Assembly: GCA_035464675.1 (NCBI GenBank) | Contig: DATHSA010000033.1 | Span: 1 to 64,000 of the forward strand | DNA: 64,000 bases | Reading direction: 5' to 3' | DNA from: JAUYIV01 sp035464675 | GTDB taxonomy: Bacteria; Actinomycetota; Acidimicrobiia; Spongiisociales; UBA11373 | Shown: piece by piece, positions 26,855-35,451 of the stretch | Numbering within the stretch: position 1 is the stretch's first letter | Layout of the letters: every line of letters begins with the position of its first letter | Notes under the pieces: generated by a model | Seen by the model: only the letters and a program-made list of their open reading frames with translations | Told to the model about the DNA's origin: nothing | Databases searched by the model: none | Translations under genes and position numbers: made by a program

Positions 26855-28864
26855 ATGACCGATCACCACGAGGCACACCACCACGAGGCAGGAGCCGACG
26901 ACCGCCACGCCGGTCACAGCCCGGAGATGTTCCGCGATCGCCTCGCCGTCTCGACGGCGCTCGCCATTCCGATCCTCTACTTCAGCGAACGCATCCAGGA
27001 GTGGTTCGGTTTTGACGCGGTGGAGTTCCCCGGCGACGCGCTGGTGACCCCGGTGCTGGCGACCGTCCTCTTCGTCTACGGCGGCCGCGTCTTCATCATC
27101 GGAGCGTTCAGGGAGATGCGACGACGCGCCCCGGCCATGATGACCCTGATCACCCTGGCCATCTCGGTGGCCTACGGCTACAGCCTCGCGGTGTCGCTCG
27201 GCATCGACGGGGAGCCCTTCTACTGGGAGCTGGCCACCCTGATCGTGGTGATGCTTCTCGGTCACTGGGTGGAGATGCGGTCGATCCAACGGGCCGGGAG
27301 CGCCCTCGACCGCCTCGCGGAACTCATTCCGTCGACGGTCCACCGCATCGAAGGCGACGACCTGGTCGAGGTTTCGATCGACGATGTGGGTGTCGACGAT
27401 CGGCTTCTGATTCGCCCCGGCGAGCAGGTCCCGGCGGACGGCATCATCGAAGAGGGCTCGTCCTCCATCGACGAGTCCTTCCTCACCGGCGAGTCGCTGC
27501 CGGTGCCCAGGTCGGAGGGCGACGAGGTGGTCGCCGGAGCCGTCAACGGCGACGGCGCGCTCACCGTCCGTGTGACCGCAACCGGGGACGAGTCGACCCT
27601 CAGCCAGATGATGCGGCTCGTACAGGAGGCCCAGGCGTCGCGAACCCGCTTCCAGGGCCTGGCCGATCGGGCCGCGTTCTGGCTGGTGATCGTCGCCATC
27701 GCCGCGAGCATCCCCACCTTTGCGGTCTGGCTCGCGTTCGGTGACGAGGGAGCCACCTTCGCGGTGGCCCGGGGCGTCACCGTCCTCGTGATCGCCTGTC
27801 CCCATGCCCTGGGTCTGGCGATCCCGTTGGTCATGGCGAATGCCACCGCGATGTCCGCGGGTCGCGGGATCCTCGTCAGGGACCGGGACGCCTTCGAGCG
27901 AGCCAACCGAATCAGCCTCGTGGCGCTCGACAAGACCGGGACGCTCACCGAAGGGGAGTTCGAAGTCGTGTCGGTCACAGCGGGAGACGGCATCGACGAG
28001 GCCAAAGCACTGCGCCTGGCCGCATCGCTCGAACGTTCGTCAGAGCACCCTCTCGCCGCAGCCATCGTGGGCGCAGCCGAACAACGGGGCCTGTCCCTAC
28101 CGACGGCCACGGATGTCCGCGCTGAAGCCGGGATGGGCATCAGCGGATCTGTCGATGGAGGCTCATGGCGAGTCGGGCGGCCCGAGTGGGCAGTGGATCT
28201 CGAGATGCGCAGCGTCGCCGAGATCGACGCTGCCCTCGAGGCGGCTGCGGCCGACGGACGCGGCGCCGTGGTCCTCATGGACCGGGAGGCGGTTCGCGCC
28301 GTCATCACGCTCGCCGATCGCATCCGCCCGACCGCCCGCAAGGCGATGGATGACCTCCGTGACCTCGGGGTGACCCCGGTGATGATCACCGGGGATGCCG
28401 AAGCCGTCGCCCGAACCGTGGCCTCGGAACTCGGGATCGAACGGTTCCACGCCCGGGTCCTCCCGGGTGAGAAGGCCGAGATCGTCGACGAACGGAAGAC
28501 AGAAGGGCGGGTGGCATTCGTCGGCGACGGCATCAACGACGCGCCGGCCCTCGTGGGGGCCGACCTCGGGATCGCCATCGGAGCCGGCACCAACGTCGCG
28601 ATCGAGTCGGCCGACGTGGTGTTGGTCGAGAGCGATCCAGCCGCCATCGCCAGGACTCTGCGGCTCTCGGCGCTCACGCGCCGCAAGATGCTGCAGAACC
28701 TCGCCTGGGCGACGGGCTACAACGTGGTGGCGATCCCCCTCGCGGCAGGCGTCGCCGCCGGTGCCGGACTGGTGCTCTCCCCTGCAATTGGAGCGTTGCT
28801 CATGAGCGCCTCGACCGTGATCGTCGCCATCAACGCGGTGCTGTTGAGGCGGGCCCGGATCTGA
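26855..28864 (+). CDS. copB: CopB-type copper-translocating P-type ATPase
   Basis: 669 residues. His-rich N terminus (HHEAHHHEAG and HAGH) instead of a CxxC metal domain. The transmembrane metal motif is CPH (CPHALGLAIPLV, about residue 307), the CopB variant, not the CPC of CopA. Also present: TGES loop (LTGESLPVP), phosphorylation site DKTGTLTEG, MITGD and GDGINDAPAL. It exports copper or silver across the membrane; the ion valence cannot be set from sequence. No CsoR/CopY gene nearby. Confidence 0.92.
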   Translation: MTDHHEAHHHEAGADDRHAGHSPEMFRDRLAVSTALAIPILYFSERIQEWFGFDAVEFPGDALVTPVLATVLFVYGGRVFIIGAFREMRRRAPAMMTLITLAISVAYGYSLAVSLGIDGEPFYWELATLIVVMLLGHWVEMRSIQRAGSALDRLAELIPSTVHRIEGDDLVEVSIDDVGVDDRLLIRPGEQVPADGIIEEGSSSIDESFLTGESLPVPRSEGDEVVAGAVNGDGALTVRVTATGDESTLSQMMRLVQEAQASRTRFQGLADRAAFWLVIVAIAASIPTFAVWLAFGDEGATFAVARGVTVLVIACPHALGLAIPLVMANATAMSAGRGILVRDRDAFERANRISLVALDKTGTLTEGEFEVVSVTAGDGIDEAKALRLAASLERSSEHPLAAAIVGAAEQRGLSLPTATDVRAEAGMGISGSVDGGSWRVGRPEWAVDLEMRSVAEIDAALEAAAADGRGAVVLMDREAVRAVITLADRIRPTARKAMDDLRDLGVTPVMITGDAEAVARTVASELGIERFHARVLPGEKAEIVDERKTEGRVAFVGDGINDAPALVGADLGIAIGAGTNVAIESADVVLVESDPAAIARTLRLSALTRRKMLQNLAWATGYNVVAIPLAAGVAAGAGLVLSPAIGALLMSASTVIVAINAVLLRRARI

Positions 28865-28870
28865 CGGCGG

Positions 28871-29170
28871 CTAGACCGCTCGCTCGGCGCGCCCGTCGGG
28901 GTAGACGACTCGCAGGCCGACGTCATAGTTGGCCGGCGGGGGCACGAAGCGCAGCTCCATGAACGTGAGCCCCGGGTAGTAGGGGTCCTCGTAGAGCTCG
29001 GCGATGACGTCGTCGGGCAGCAACTCGGCGATGCGCAGCATCTCGCGACGGTCGTCGAGGGAGGACCCGACGAATCGCAGTTCGCCCTCTTGATCGAGCC
29101 GCTCTACGAGCTGGTCGGCGACCTCGCGCCGCCATGCCCGTCGCGACCGCGTCTCGCGGAAAAATGGCAT
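28871..29170 (-). CDS. Small hypothetical protein
   Basis: 99 residues with GGAG 7 bases before the ATG. Basic N terminus (RETRSRRAWRREV), acidic middle helix, then a beta-like C half (LTFMELRFVPPPANY). No Cys, no membrane segment, no known domain recognised. It converges with copB and lies after the acyl-CoA dehydrogenase hairpin. Confidence 0.6.
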   Translation of the reverse strand: MPFFRETRSRRAWRREVADQLVERLDQEGELRFVGSSLDDRREMLRIAELLPDDVIAELYEDPYYPGLTFMELRFVPPPANYDVGLRVVYPDGRAERAV

Positions 29171-29188
29171 CCCGGTACTCCGCCCTGG

Positions 29189-29210
29189 AGAATCACAGCA
29201 ATGTGATTCT
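29189..29210. terminator. Hairpin with GCAA tetraloop between acyl-CoA dehydrogenase and small ORF
   Basis: AGAATCACA-GCAA-TGTGATTCT: a perfect 9-bp stem, AT-richer than its surroundings, 53 bases past the dehydrogenase stop and 19 bases before the next gene's start. A terminator is the simplest reading; an operator for the 99-residue gene is possible. The half-sites face the wrong way for a CRP site. Confidence 0.5.
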
Positions 29211-29262
29211 GGATGATCTCAGGCAGATTCCGGGGATTTCGGAAGGAGAGCGATTGGCGACG

Positions 29263-30432
29263 CTACCTGGGCACTTCGCTCCAGGGGAGATCCTTGTCGA
29301 CCCGGGGCTCGCCGGGGAGGCCGAGGACCCGCTCCCCCAGGATGTTCTTCATGATCTCGGAGGTTCCCCCCTCGATCGAGTTCGCCCGGGCCCGCAAGAA
29401 CGCCTTGGTCGGCGGATGGCTGGTGAACTCGTCCGGGCGGGCCATCTCGTAGCTGTCGTAGAGCATCCCGTCGGGCCCCATCATCTCGAGGACGAACTCG
29501 TAGATCTTCTTGTTGATCTCCGCGTAGACGAGCTTCGACGTCGAGCCCTCGGGACCGGGCGTCCCTACGGTCCGCATGTCGGCGGCGCGCAGGTTGGTGA
29601 GCCGGGCAGCCTCTGCGTCGACCCACAGCGACATGAGCCGGTCGCGAGCTGCCGGATCGTCGTGCCCGTACTCCTTCCAGATGCGGACCGCCTCACCGAT
29701 GGGCCCGCTGGCACGGGGGGCGATCGATCCCCCGATCGCCACCCGCTCGTTCATGAGCGTGGTGAGAGCGACCCGCCAGCCATCGCCCACCTCACCGATC
29801 AGGTTCTCGTTGGGAATGCGGGCATCGTCGAAGTAGACCTCGTTGAACTCGGCCTCCCCGGTGATCTGGCGGAGGGGACGCACCTCGACTCCTGGGGACT
29901 CCATGTCGACGATGAAATACGACATCCCCCGATGCTTGGGCACATCCGGGTCGGTGCGCACGAGGAGCATCCCCCACTTGGAGACGTGCGCCAGCGTGGT
30001 CCACACCTTCTGACCGTTGACGACCCACTCGTCGCCGTCCCGCACCGCCTTCATCGCGAGGGCGGCGACGTCGGAGCCGGCGCCGGGCTCCGAAAACATC
30101 TGACACCAGATCTCCTCTCCAGTGAACATCGGCCGCAGCCAGCGGTGCTGCTGCTCCTCGGTGCCGTGGGCCATCAGCACGTGGGCCCCCATCCCCACGC
30201 CCAACGCGTTGAACCGGGCCGGATGGGGAGCGCCGGCGTCGGCGAGGCGCTGCTCGACGACGGTCTGCAAGGAGCGGGGCGCCTCCATGCCACCGAGGCC
30301 CTCCGGATACCACACCCAGGCGAGGCCCATGTCGTATCGCGCACCGAGGAATTCGACCGGGTCGCCCTTCGGGTCGTGCTCGGACAGCAGCCGATCGATC
30401 GCCTCTTCGACGGTCTTGGTGGTGACGGTCAT
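29263..30432 (-). CDS. Acyl-CoA dehydrogenase
   Basis: 389 residues from ATG 30432 (MTVTTKTVEEAID). FAD contacts in WCQMFSEPGAGSD and VNGQKVWTT; catalytic Glu in IEGGTSEIMKNILGE near the C terminus. It oxidises an acyl-CoA at the alpha-beta bond and passes electrons to ETF. Actinobacteria carry many paralogues, so the chain length or pathway is not set; none of its neighbours is a beta-oxidation gene. Confidence 0.93.
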   Translation of the reverse strand: MTVTTKTVEEAIDRLLSEHDPKGDPVEFLGARYDMGLAWVWYPEGLGGMEAPRSLQTVVEQRLADAGAPHPARFNALGVGMGAHVLMAHGTEEQQHRWLRPMFTGEEIWCQMFSEPGAGSDVAALAMKAVRDGDEWVVNGQKVWTTLAHVSKWGMLLVRTDPDVPKHRGMSYFIVDMESPGVEVRPLRQITGEAEFNEVYFDDARIPNENLIGEVGDGWRVALTTLMNERVAIGGSIAPRASGPIGEAVRIWKEYGHDDPAARDRLMSLWVDAEAARLTNLRAADMRTVGTPGPEGSTSKLVYAEINKKIYEFVLEMMGPDGMLYDSYEMARPDEFTSHPPTKAFLRARANSIEGGTSEIMKNILGERVLGLPGEPRVDKDLPWSEVPR

Positions 30433-30485
30433 GAAGACATGTTGGCACATGGCCGTGGCCAGTTGGCCGTCCGGTGGTCATGGCT

Positions 30486-30552
30486 CGTCGCCCGTTGCCC
30501 GTTGCCCGATACCCGTGCATCGCTGGCCGGCCAAACGGGAAACGGGAAACGG
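30486..30552. repeat. CGTTGCCC repeat with inverted CGGGAAA copies
   Basis: Left arm: CGTCGCC, CGTTGCC, CGTTGCC, CGATACC units (30486-30515). Right arm: AAACGGG repeated (30533-30552). The two can fold on each other. It fills most of the gap between epimerase and dehydrogenase genes. Confidence 0.75.
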
Positions 30553-30554
30553 AT

Positions 30555-31475
30555 CTACCCGATCGCGTCCTTCATCGCCTCGTCGATGTCGGTGTCGGCG
30601 AACCGGAAGCCATCGGCCTCGAGGCGGGCAGGGATGGCACGCTGGCTCTGCAACACGACCGCCTCGGCGAGCTCGCCTCCGATGACGATCTTCACGGCGA
30701 ACCCCGGGATCGGGATGACGGTGGGGCGGCCCAGGGCGCGTCCGACGGCCCGGATGAAACGCCTGTTGGTCACGGGTTCCGGAGCGGTCAGGTTCACCGG
30801 TCCCTCGATCTCAGACCGCAACAGCAGGTGGAGGATGGCGGCTATCTCGTCGTCGAACGAGATCCAGGGCCAGTAGGTGTCACCGCCGGCGACCGGGCCC
30901 CCGAGCCCCCACCGGTACGGGCTGAGCCACTTCGGGCCGAACGGAGCGAGCAGCCTGCCGAGGGCGGCGCCCTCCTCGCTGAGGATGATCCCGCTTCGGG
31001 TCATCGCCACCCGAATCCCGGCATCGGCGGCGGGCCTCGCGGCCTCCTCCCACGCCGCCACCAGGTCGGCGAGAAAACCCTCTCCCTTTGGTGACGTCTC
31101 GGTCAGCACCGCGTCGCCGCCGTCGCCGTAGTACCCGACGGCGGACGCGTTCACCAGGACGCGCGGCTTCGGGTCCGCGTGCGCGATGGCCTCGACGAGA
31201 ACCCGGGTGGTGTCGACCCGGCTCTCCCAGACCAAACGTTTCTCCTCGTCGGACCAACGGCGCTCACCGATGGACCGGCCCGAGAAGTTGGCGACGCCGT
31301 CGAAGCCCCCCACCAGATCGGGATCGAGCGACTCGGGTGGGTTCCACCGGATCCCGTCCACCGCGGCGTCGGTCTGGGGGCGCACCAGCCGGACCGCCTC
31401 GTGGCCTTCTCCCCGGAGTCGCTCGACGAGTGCCGATCCGATGAGTCCTGTGGACCCTGCGATGAGGAATCTCAT
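30555..31475 (-). CDS. TIGR01777-type NAD(P)-dependent epimerase
   Basis: 306 residues from ATG 31475, chosen because TACCCT stands 7 bases before it. Extended SDR: GSTGLIGSAL glycine loop (residues 8-17), NASAVGYYG with the YxxxK-like position, PYRWGLGGPVAGG, and the C-terminal DUF1731-type end. Related to YfcH/SDR39U1. The natural sugar or other substrate is not known for this family. Confidence 0.88.
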   Translation of the reverse strand: MRFLIAGSTGLIGSALVERLRGEGHEAVRLVRPQTDAAVDGIRWNPPESLDPDLVGGFDGVANFSGRSIGERRWSDEEKRLVWESRVDTTRVLVEAIAHADPKPRVLVNASAVGYYGDGGDAVLTETSPKGEGFLADLVAAWEEAARPAADAGIRVAMTRSGIILSEEGAALGRLLAPFGPKWLSPYRWGLGGPVAGGDTYWPWISFDDEIAAILHLLLRSEIEGPVNLTAPEPVTNRRFIRAVGRALGRPTVIPIPGFAVKIVIGGELAEAVVLQSQRAIPARLEADGFRFADTDIDEAMKDAIG

Positions 31476-31482
31476 GTCGAGG

Positions 31483-31488
31483 AGGGTA
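31483..31488 (-). promoter_or_regulatory. -10 box TACCCT for leaderless epimerase mRNA
   Basis: On the minus strand TACCCT is followed by 7 bases then ATG; no Shine-Dalgarno in between. Confidence 0.5.
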
Positions 31489-31495
31489 CGTGTCT

Positions 31496-31591
31496 CCCGG
31501 GCGTCGGCATCCGTCGCCCGTCGTCTGCCCGGAGAGCGCACGCACGCGTCGGGATTCCTGCCGGGCGACGGGCGTCGGGCGACCGGCGACC
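31496..31591. repeat. Imperfect inverted CCGTCGCCCG / CGGGCGACGGG repeat
   Basis: Left part 31496-31532 with CGTCGCCCGTCG words and right part 31561-31591 with the complement (CCGGGCGACGGGCG). It spans nearly the whole epimerase-plsC gap. Same family as the repeats at 21835 and 51634. Confidence 0.7.
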
Positions 31592-31595
31592 CTCC

Positions 31596-32252
31596 TCAGG
31601 AATTCCCGCCGTACACACCCTCCAACGCCTCCCCCACCCTCACGCGCCACTCCTCCGTCATCGCCCCCACCGGATCCTCGTGACCCTCATACTCGGTGGG
31701 AAGGATGGGACGGCACCTGACACCAACGACCGGGCTGCGGGAGATCCCGGTGGCTCCGCGTCCCATGACCAGATCGGTCCCCGCCACTGCGACGGGCACC
31801 AGGGGCACCCCGGCGCGTCGGGCCAGCCAGGCGGCCCCGCGCTTGGGATCGACCTCGCCCCACCGCCACACCCTCACCCCTTCCGGGAACAGGCCGACGG
31901 TTCCGCCCGAGGCGAGTTCGGCGAGCGCGAGTCGCAAGGCGCCCAGAGCGACACGACTTCGGGACATCGGGATGGCACCCAGCCACAGCGTGAGACCGTC
32001 GAAGAGCCGCGAGTTCCCGTACAGCTCATCCACGGCGAGGTAGCGGATCGGACGCCTGACTGTGAGACCAACCGCCACAGGGTCGACGTGTGAGTAGTGA
32101 TTCGCGGCGACCACCGCAGGCCCCTCGGGAAGCGCAGGGCCACGATGGTCGAAATCGATCCACCAGCGGGCAAGAGCCGTGCCGAGCAGGATCCCCGCCC
32201 TCGAGGCGGCGACGGCCCCTCGTGGGAAGCCCGGCTTACGTCGCGGTTCCAA
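31596..32252 (-). CDS. plsC: 1-acyl-glycerol-3-phosphate acyltransferase-like (PlsC family)
   Basis: About 218 residues if started at TTG 32252, which overlaps holB by 17 bases; no ATG/GTG is available upstream of the active-site motif. HX4D motif in NHYSHVD (about residue 59) and LFPEGVR (about 127) mark the acyltransferase. GAIPMSRS is the third block. It would acylate lyso-phosphatidate or a related lipid at the inner face of the membrane. Start is uncertain. Confidence 0.85.
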   Translation of the reverse strand: MEPRRKPGFPRGAVAASRAGILLGTALARWWIDFDHRGPALPEGPAVVAANHYSHVDPVAVGLTVRRPIRYLAVDELYGNSRLFDGLTLWLGAIPMSRSRVALGALRLALAELASGGTVGLFPEGVRVWRWGEVDPKRGAAWLARRAGVPLVPVAVAGTDLVMGRGATGISRSPVVGVRCRPILPTEYEGHEDPVGAMTEEWRVRVGEALEGVYGGNS

Positions 32253-33300
32253 GATCGGCGAACAGCGCGCCAAAGGCGAGCTCCGGGCGCTGGTTGGCGT
32301 CGATTGCGTCGATTGCGTCGAGAACCCGGCCCGCCTTGGAGACGGCGTCCCGCGCCGCCACCTCGGCCAGATCCGCGCCGCTGACGTCGCGGTTCCGCAC
32401 GGGGCCGCCGTACTGCGCGACGGCGGCATCCCGGTACCAGGAGGCGAGGATCTCGAGCCCACCGGTGTGGAGAGCGACGGTGGCCCGCTTGCGCTCCCGC
32501 TCGTGCCGCTCCTTGATCGAGCGAAGGTCCTGGCCCTGGTCCTCGCCCTCGGCGATCTCGACGGCATGGCGTTCGGCGAGCCCCTCCAGCAGGGGATCGA
32601 CGGCCGCGGCGAGCTCGTCGGCAAGCCGGTACGCGTCACCCGGCCGGGGCGTCACCCGTCCCGGGACCGACAGCCACGCTGCCCGGAAGGCAGCGACCTC
32701 GGGCCGGGTGGCCAGGACGAGCGCGAGTCCGGGGCGGCCCCCCGAGGCCGTCGCCACCCGCTCCGCCTGATCGGGATCCAGGCCCCGCGCGACGAGAGCC
32801 TGAGCGATCTCGATCTCGGGGACCCGACCGAAGAAGACGGTCCGCGAGCGGCTGGCGACCGTGGCGGGCAGGTCGTCCTCCGACTCGGCGACAAGCACGA
32901 ACATCGTCGTATCCGAAGGCTCCTCGAGGGTCTTGAGAAGCGCGTTGGCCGCCTCCTCGTTCATGGCACCGGCCTCCTCGAACACGAAGGCCTTACGAGC
33001 CGCCTCGACGGGGGTGAGCACCGCCCGGGCCACCGTCTCCCGGGCACGGTCGACCGTCAACGACGACCGCCCGTCGGGCTCCACCAGCACGAGATCCGGA
33101 TGCTTGCCCTGAAGTGCCCTCCGCATCCCGGCCTCGTCCTGCCCGCAGAGGACGCGGGCGGCGAATCGACGCGCCACGGTGGCCTTTCCGACACTCCCCG
33201 GTCCGACGAACAAGTACGCATGGGCCGGCCTGGCGACATCGGCCGACAGCATGTCGAGCACCGGGCGATGGCCGATCACATCGCCGAACATCACGACCAT
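32236..33300 (-). CDS. holB: DNA polymerase III delta-prime subunit
   Basis: 354 residues. RFC-like clamp-loader fold: GPGSVGKATVARR (a P-loop with Ala where Ser/Thr is usual), EEAGAMNEEAANALLKTLEEP and TVASRSRTVFF (SRC-like sensor). The four-Cys zinc module common in delta-prime is reduced to one Cys (RVLCGQDEAG). It loads the beta clamp with the tau/gamma subunits. The start lies inside the end of tmk (10-base overlap). Confidence 0.9.
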   Translation of the reverse strand: MVVMFGDVIGHRPVLDMLSADVARPAHAYLFVGPGSVGKATVARRFAARVLCGQDEAGMRRALQGKHPDLVLVEPDGRSSLTVDRARETVARAVLTPVEAARKAFVFEEAGAMNEEAANALLKTLEEPSDTTMFVLVAESEDDLPATVASRSRTVFFGRVPEIEIAQALVARGLDPDQAERVATASGGRPGLALVLATRPEVAAFRAAWLSVPGRVTPRPGDAYRLADELAAAVDPLLEGLAERHAVEIAEGEDQGQDLRSIKERHERERKRATVALHTGGLEILASWYRDAAVAQYGGPVRNRDVSGADLAEVAARDAVSKAGRVLDAIDAIDANQRPELAFGALFADLGTAT

Positions 33301-33896
33301 CGCTCCCGGAGCGCTTCCGTGGCGGCCCGGATGACCTCGTCGACCGGCATGGATCCGTCGATCACCACGAACCGACCAGGTTCCGCCTCCGCCAGTTCGT
33401 CGTAGGCGCGGGCGACGCGATCGTGAAGCCGCGCCCCGGCAAGGGAGATGCGATCGGCCTCGTCCTCCCGCTGAAGACCGTGCTCGGGATCGAGCCGAAG
33501 GAGAATCACGGTGTCAGGCCATACATCGCCCAGCCCCGCACGGTTCACCTCCCGCACCGCGTCGATCGGAAGGCCGCGCCCCGCACCCTGGTAGGCGAGC
33601 GAGGAGTACACCGAGCGGTCCGAGACAACGACCTTCCCGGATTCGAGGGCCGGGCCGACGATGGCCGCTGCCAGTTGGGCGCGAGCCGCGGCAAACAAGA
33701 GAGCCTCGGTCCAGTCGGAGAGCTCGGAGTCGGTGGCGAGGAGGATGGCCCTGATGGCTTCACCGGCTGCAGTCCCACCGGGCTCGCGCACTCGCACCAC
33801 GTCGTGGCCCCGCTCCTGGAGGGCGGCCGCCACCCCGGCCGCGACCGTGGACTTGCCGGCGCCGTCGACACCCTCGATGGCCGCGTACCGGCTCAC
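33291..33896 (-). CDS. tmk: Thymidylate kinase
   Basis: 201 residues from GTG 33896 (GTGA overlap with the MFS gene). P-loop EGVDGAGKST, DR(S/Y) motif SDRSVYSSLAYQGAGRG, REPGGT motif. It phosphorylates dTMP. Together with the MFS gene and holB it repeats an order known in some actinobacteria, where MFS and tmk can even be fused. Confidence 0.96.
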   Translation of the reverse strand: MSRYAAIEGVDGAGKSTVAAGVAAALQERGHDVVRVREPGGTAAGEAIRAILLATDSELSDWTEALLFAAARAQLAAAIVGPALESGKVVVSDRSVYSSLAYQGAGRGLPIDAVREVNRAGLGDVWPDTVILLRLDPEHGLQREDEADRISLAGARLHDRVARAYDELAEAEPGRFVVIDGSMPVDEVIRAATEALRERWS

Positions 33897-35329
33897 CCGG
33901 GTTCTCCGTCGTCCTCACCGACGACTTCGTGCTCGTTCGTCTCGTCCATCCCTGTCACCCGTTTCCGATACGTGCGGAGTGCCTCCATCGCCGTGCCGAC
34001 GGCCGGACGGTCGCCGATGTGGCCCAGGGCGATCAGGCTCCTCCGCACGCTCCACAGCGTCACAAGCCCGCTCGAGAGGATGGTGGCACCACCGACGAGC
34101 AACACCACTCTCGCCCCGCGCGACAGCACTCCGGGCAACACGCCATCGAAGAGCTCCGCGAGCGGGATGGCGATCATCATCGAGGTCAGGAGCCCGATGC
34201 GCATGAGGGAGAGCAGCGCCGCAAAGGTCCTCCCCCGGAGCTCGTCATCGGTCTGCTCATGGAGGTGGGCAAAGCCGAGCACGTAGGCGGAGCCGGCCCC
34301 CAATCCCATCACCGCGATCCAGCCCACGCCCCCGAACAGCGTCTTCACGAAGGCCGCGGCTCCGAGCGACACCCCGGCGACGATCAGGGCGATGGCGAAG
34401 AAGACGTCCTTGTTGACCAGCCGGGGGCCGAAGATCGTGACGTTCACGATCCCGAAGCCGGCACCGAGGCCGAAAGCGGTCAGAAGTGCGGGGAATCCGA
34501 CGGTGCCCGCCTCGAGCACACCGGTGGCGAACGGCTTGCCCAACACGACGATGATCCCACCGCCGGCCAGGGCCACCGTCATCGCCAGGACCACCGAACG
34601 GATCCGGCGGTGACCGGCCACGAAGCGGATCCCCTCCCAGAGGTCGCGAAGCGGCTCCATCGGGTTGAAGCGCCGCGACTTCTTCGAACGAGCCGGTGGA
34701 CGCCGCTTCTGTGTGGGGAGGGTCATGATCGTGAGCGCCGATGCCACATAGGTGACCGAGTCGAGAAGGAACGCAAGTCCCACGACCGTGCCGGGCAGCA
34801 GCCCCCACAGCGTCACGTTGTCGCTCCAGGGCGCGATGGCTGTGAAGATCGCCGCGCCGAGGGGGAAGGTCCCGTAGGCGGCGCTGAGCGAGAGGCTGTT
34901 CGCTCGCACGATCTCGCTCCGGCGCACGAGGGTGGGGACCATCGCCTCTTTGGCCGGCTGAAAGACGAGGGTGAGTGCCTCGAGCGCCAGGTTGATCAAG
35001 ACCAGGGCCTGGATCGTCTCCACGAAGGCAAGGCTGAAGACCAGGGTGGCGCGCCCGAACTCCATCGTCATCATCACGTACTTGCGGGGCAGACGATCGG
35101 CGATGACCCCGCCCACCGCGGCGAAGAACAGGCCGGGCACGATCCGAGAACCGAGTGCCAGAACGATCCCCCCGCCACCGGCCAGATCGTCGGCCAACGA
35201 GAGCGTGGCGAGGATCGCCACCCAGTCCCCGGTGCTGGAGATCAGCCCGGCACGCCAGAGTCGCGAAAAGGGCCCGGACTTGATCAGCGCCCACGCCGAT
35301 CGCGGCCCGGCCCCGGTGTGATCGATCAC
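33893..35329 (-). CDS. MFS transporter upstream of tmk
   Basis: 478 residues, about 12 helices. N-terminal SRLWRAGLISSTGDW; loop 2-3 motif ADRLPRKYVM; long mid loop with basic KRRPPARSKKSRR near residue 225. The C-terminal acidic tail runs past the last helix. Start GTG 35329 lies 6 bases after TAGCCT. Substrate unknown; its coupling to tmk is consistent with the MFS/dTMP-kinase fusions annotated elsewhere. Confidence 0.85.
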   Translation of the reverse strand: MIDHTGAGPRSAWALIKSGPFSRLWRAGLISSTGDWVAILATLSLADDLAGGGGIVLALGSRIVPGLFFAAVGGVIADRLPRKYVMMTMEFGRATLVFSLAFVETIQALVLINLALEALTLVFQPAKEAMVPTLVRRSEIVRANSLSLSAAYGTFPLGAAIFTAIAPWSDNVTLWGLLPGTVVGLAFLLDSVTYVASALTIMTLPTQKRRPPARSKKSRRFNPMEPLRDLWEGIRFVAGHRRIRSVVLAMTVALAGGGIIVVLGKPFATGVLEAGTVGFPALLTAFGLGAGFGIVNVTIFGPRLVNKDVFFAIALIVAGVSLGAAAFVKTLFGGVGWIAVMGLGAGSAYVLGFAHLHEQTDDELRGRTFAALLSLMRIGLLTSMMIAIPLAELFDGVLPGVLSRGARVVLLVGGATILSSGLVTLWSVRRSLIALGHIGDRPAVGTAMEALRTYRKRVTGMDETNEHEVVGEDDGEPG

Positions 35330-35335
35330 AGGCGG

Positions 35336-35341
35336 AGGCTA
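35336..35341 (-). promoter_or_regulatory. -10 box TAGCCT for leaderless MFS-tmk-holB operon
   Basis: TAGCCT on the minus strand with 6 bases to GTG 35329; no Shine-Dalgarno. Confidence 0.45.
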
Positions 35342-35379
35342 ACCAGCCGCCGGTCTCCGGCCACCAGCCGGAAGGCCCT

Positions 35380-35434
35380 TCGTCTCCCGTCGCCCGTCAC
35401 CCGTCTCCCGTCGTCACCCGTTCCCCGTTGCCCG
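35380..35434. repeat. CCCGTCTC / CCCGTCGC tandem repeat
   Basis: CGTCTCC, CGTCGCC, CGTCACC, CGTCTCC, CGTCGTCACC, CGTTCCC, CGTTGCC: seven degenerate heptamers in the gap between topA and the MFS gene. No clear inverted arm here. Confidence 0.7.
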
Positions 35435-35451
35435 GTCTGGCTCGCGGCTCA

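Noticed and set aside
26810..27805. Longer cytochrome gene reaching into the copB region
   Set aside because: The extension is antisense to copB with no coding look; GTG 26809 has a ribosome site.
29189..29210. CRP-family binding site
   Set aside because: Half-sites are TCACA then TGTGA, the reverse of the TGTGA-N6-TCACA order, and the spacer is 4 bases.
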